From Thermoplasmata archaeon (GTDB taxonomy: Archaea > Thermoplasmatota > Thermoplasmata > RBG-16-68-12 > JAGMCJ01), in contig JAGMCJ010000056.1 in assembly GCA_023129265.1 (NCBI GenBank), positions 1 to 5,166 on the forward strand: a DNA stretch of 5,166 nucleotides, read 5' to 3'. The position numbers were made by a program, and so were the translations under genes. How positions within the stretch are numbered: the stretch's first letter is position 1; every line of letters starts with the position of its first letter. Below the pieces are notes generated by a model. The model made no database searches and had not been told where the DNA came from. It worked only from the letters and a program-made list of their open reading frames with translations. Of this stretch, positions 3,971-5,166 are shown piece by piece.

Positions 3971-5166
3971 ATGAGAATCCGGATGCTTGGCGGGGGATTG
4001 AGGATTCCGGTTTTGCTGGTTGTACTGCTAGCGTCGGCATTGGCGGTTCCTGTTCCTTCAGGTGAGCGGGATGAAGGATTACGGATTCTCTCCTCAGATT
4101 GGCGGATCGAGACTGTGGACACTAGTCAGTGCGGTTACTTCACTTCAATAGCCGTTGACAGCCACGGCCTTCCACATATCAGCTATTTCGAAGACCATCC
4201 TAACTACACTCTCAAGTACGCAAGGCGGACGGGTGAGGGCTGGGTGATCGAGACCGTTGACCCATCCTCCTCGAATGCTGGCATGTGGACCTCCATCGCA
4301 CTCGACGGCAGTGACAACCCTCACATTAGCTACTTCGACGACTCATACAAGGTGCTCAAGTATGCCAGATGGAATGGGACAACGTGGAGCATCCAGACTG
4401 TTGATGCCTCAGGCCATACTGGTGAATGGACCTCACTGGCTCTCGACGGGAATTACCGCCCCCACATTAGCTACTTCGGCTCCGGAATCGGCTTGAAGTA
4501 TGCCAGGTGGACAGGGAGTACGTGGAGCATCGAGACCGTAGATACTGTCGGCAAGTGGACCTCATTGGCTCTCGACAGTAATGACTTCCCGCACATAGGC
4601 TACTATGACAATTCAAATGGCGACCTCAAGTATGCGAGATGGAACGGGGCCAAATGGGAAGTCGAGACCGTGGACTCTGTTGGAGATGTTGGTGAATACA
4701 CTTCGCTGGATCTTGATTCGAGTGACCGCCCCCACGTTAGTTACTATGACTCGACCAACAAGGACCTCAGATATTCGGCGTGGAGCGGAACCGCATGGAC
4801 CAAAGAGGTCTTGCAGTCAGACGACGAGGTTGGGACGTGGACTTCGATTTCAGTCGACAGCAAGGACCACCCACACACAAGCTATAGACTCTACACTTGG
4901 GGGAACTTGGTGAACGACCTAATGTATGCATGGCATGACGGGAGTGATTGGAATCTCGAGGTTGTGGACTACGAACACAACGTCGGCGGGTTCACGTCGA
5001 TAGCTCTCGACAAAAACGATCTTCCTCATATAAGCTACGCGGACGGAACCCACTACGATACTAAGTACGCCACCAAGGCCGACCTAACACCTTCCCTCTC
5101 AATCTCCCTCGACATCGACCCCGACACCCTCAACCTCAAGTCCAAGGGAAGATGGATAACCGCCTA
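3971..5166 (+). CDS. Secreted seven-bladed beta-propeller repeat protein, C-terminus cut by window edge
   Basis: The frame stays open to the window end: 398 codons and two bases, no stop. Residues 1-30 form a signal peptide (MRIRMLGG, then a hydrophobic core at 12-26, likely cleavage near ALA-VPVPSG). Residues 44-367 consist of seven repeats of 44-51 residues, each with the pattern W.IETVD, wTSIALD, PHISYyD, LKYArW.G; repeats begin at Trp44, 91, 139, 185, 229, 276 and 327. Seven such four-motif units predict a seven-bladed beta-propeller, probably for binding or scaffolding outside the cell; no catalytic motif is seen. SISLDIDPDTLNLKSKG (377-393) begins a further domain that I recall from large secreted archaeal and bacterial proteins, usually near the C-terminus. 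A strong Shine-Dalgarno sequence supports the start. The ligand is unknown. Confidence 0.88.
   Translation, partial: MRIRMLGGGLRIPVLLVVLLASALAVPVPSGERDEGLRILSSDWRIETVDTSQCGYFTSIAVDSHGLPHISYFEDHPNYTLKYARRTGEGWVIETVDPSSSNAGMWTSIALDGSDNPHISYFDDSYKVLKYARWNGTTWSIQTVDASGHTGEWTSLALDGNYRPHISYFGSGIGLKYARWTGSTWSIETVDTVGKWTSLALDSNDFPHIGYYDNSNGDLKYARWNGAKWEVETVDSVGDVGEYTSLDLDSSDRPHVSYYDSTNKDLRYSAWSGTAWTKEVLQSDDEVGTWTSISVDSKDHPHTSYRLYTWGNLVNDLMYAWHDGSDWNLEVVDYEHNVGGFTSIALDKNDLPHISYADGTHYDTKYATKADLTPSLSISLDIDPDTLNLKSKGRWITA
4100..5071 (+). repeat. Seven intragenic repeats of about 141 bp (propeller blades)
   Basis: The coding repeats start at the Trp codons of each blade. At DNA level some parts are nearly or fully identical: CACATTAGCTACTTCG occurs at 4322-4337 and again at 4463-4478, exactly 141 bp or 47 codons apart, and ACGTGGAGCATC occurs at 4382-4393 and 4520-4531. 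Blades 2-4 are the most alike, and blade 6 (Trp276 to about 320) is the most diverged, with EVLQSD in place of ETVD and an extra loop. Confidence 0.85.

Noticed and set aside
3850..4122. Minus-strand open frame of 90 codons across the spacer before the propeller gene
   Set aside because: It overlaps two well-supported plus-strand genes and the spacer with promoter and ribosome binding site, and its product resembles no protein.
4257..4913. Two frame-shifted plus-strand frames (4257-4496 and 4605-4913) within the propeller gene
   Set aside because: Both are out-of-frame readings of the propeller repeats; the in-frame reading gives seven regular repeats from a signal peptide start.

Overview
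The window looks archaeal, most likely from an uncultured Thermoplasmata-like euryarchaeon. The signs are a Sec11/S26B-type signal peptidase (Ser-His type, no bacterial Lys dyad), promoter boxes of BRE/TATA form, one start that appears leaderless, and large secreted proteins of the NosD-like beta-helix and beta-propeller kinds that are common in such genomes. The lineage is inferred from gene style only; no RNA gene or phylogenetic marker is present.

Layout. At the left, on the minus strand, lie the N-terminal 127 residues of a signal peptidase I (cut by the window start) and, 71 bp upstream of it, a complete 236-aa calcineurin-like metallophosphoesterase. Each has its own AAAGGTTTA(A/T) promoter box. 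Next comes about 670 bp (1166-1832) with no convincing intact gene but dense structure: a roughly 300-bp element bounded by imperfect inverted repeats (1221-1520), a stable hairpin (1525-1561), and a degenerate tandem array that keeps an exact 11-bp register for 16 units (1586-1761). A near-perfect 14-bp direct repeat brackets the hairpin and array.

To the right, a 586-aa secreted protein on the minus strand (signal peptide, NosD-like right-handed beta-helix, Fn3-like domain, duplicated C-terminal domain) is divergent from a small winged-helix-like protein (89 aa, plus strand), with only 55 bp between them. After that protein, a second secreted protein starts at 3971 and runs off the right edge. 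It has a signal peptide, seven about 47-residue repeats that would make a seven-bladed beta-propeller, and the beginning of a further C-terminal domain.

How the genes may work together. Two large exported proteins flank a small putative DNA-binding protein, which suggests, but does not prove, local control of surface or secreted proteins. The signal peptidase is the type of enzyme that would process their signal peptides, but its presence here is probably incidental. The most unusual part is the structured, gene-poor interval at 1221-1825.
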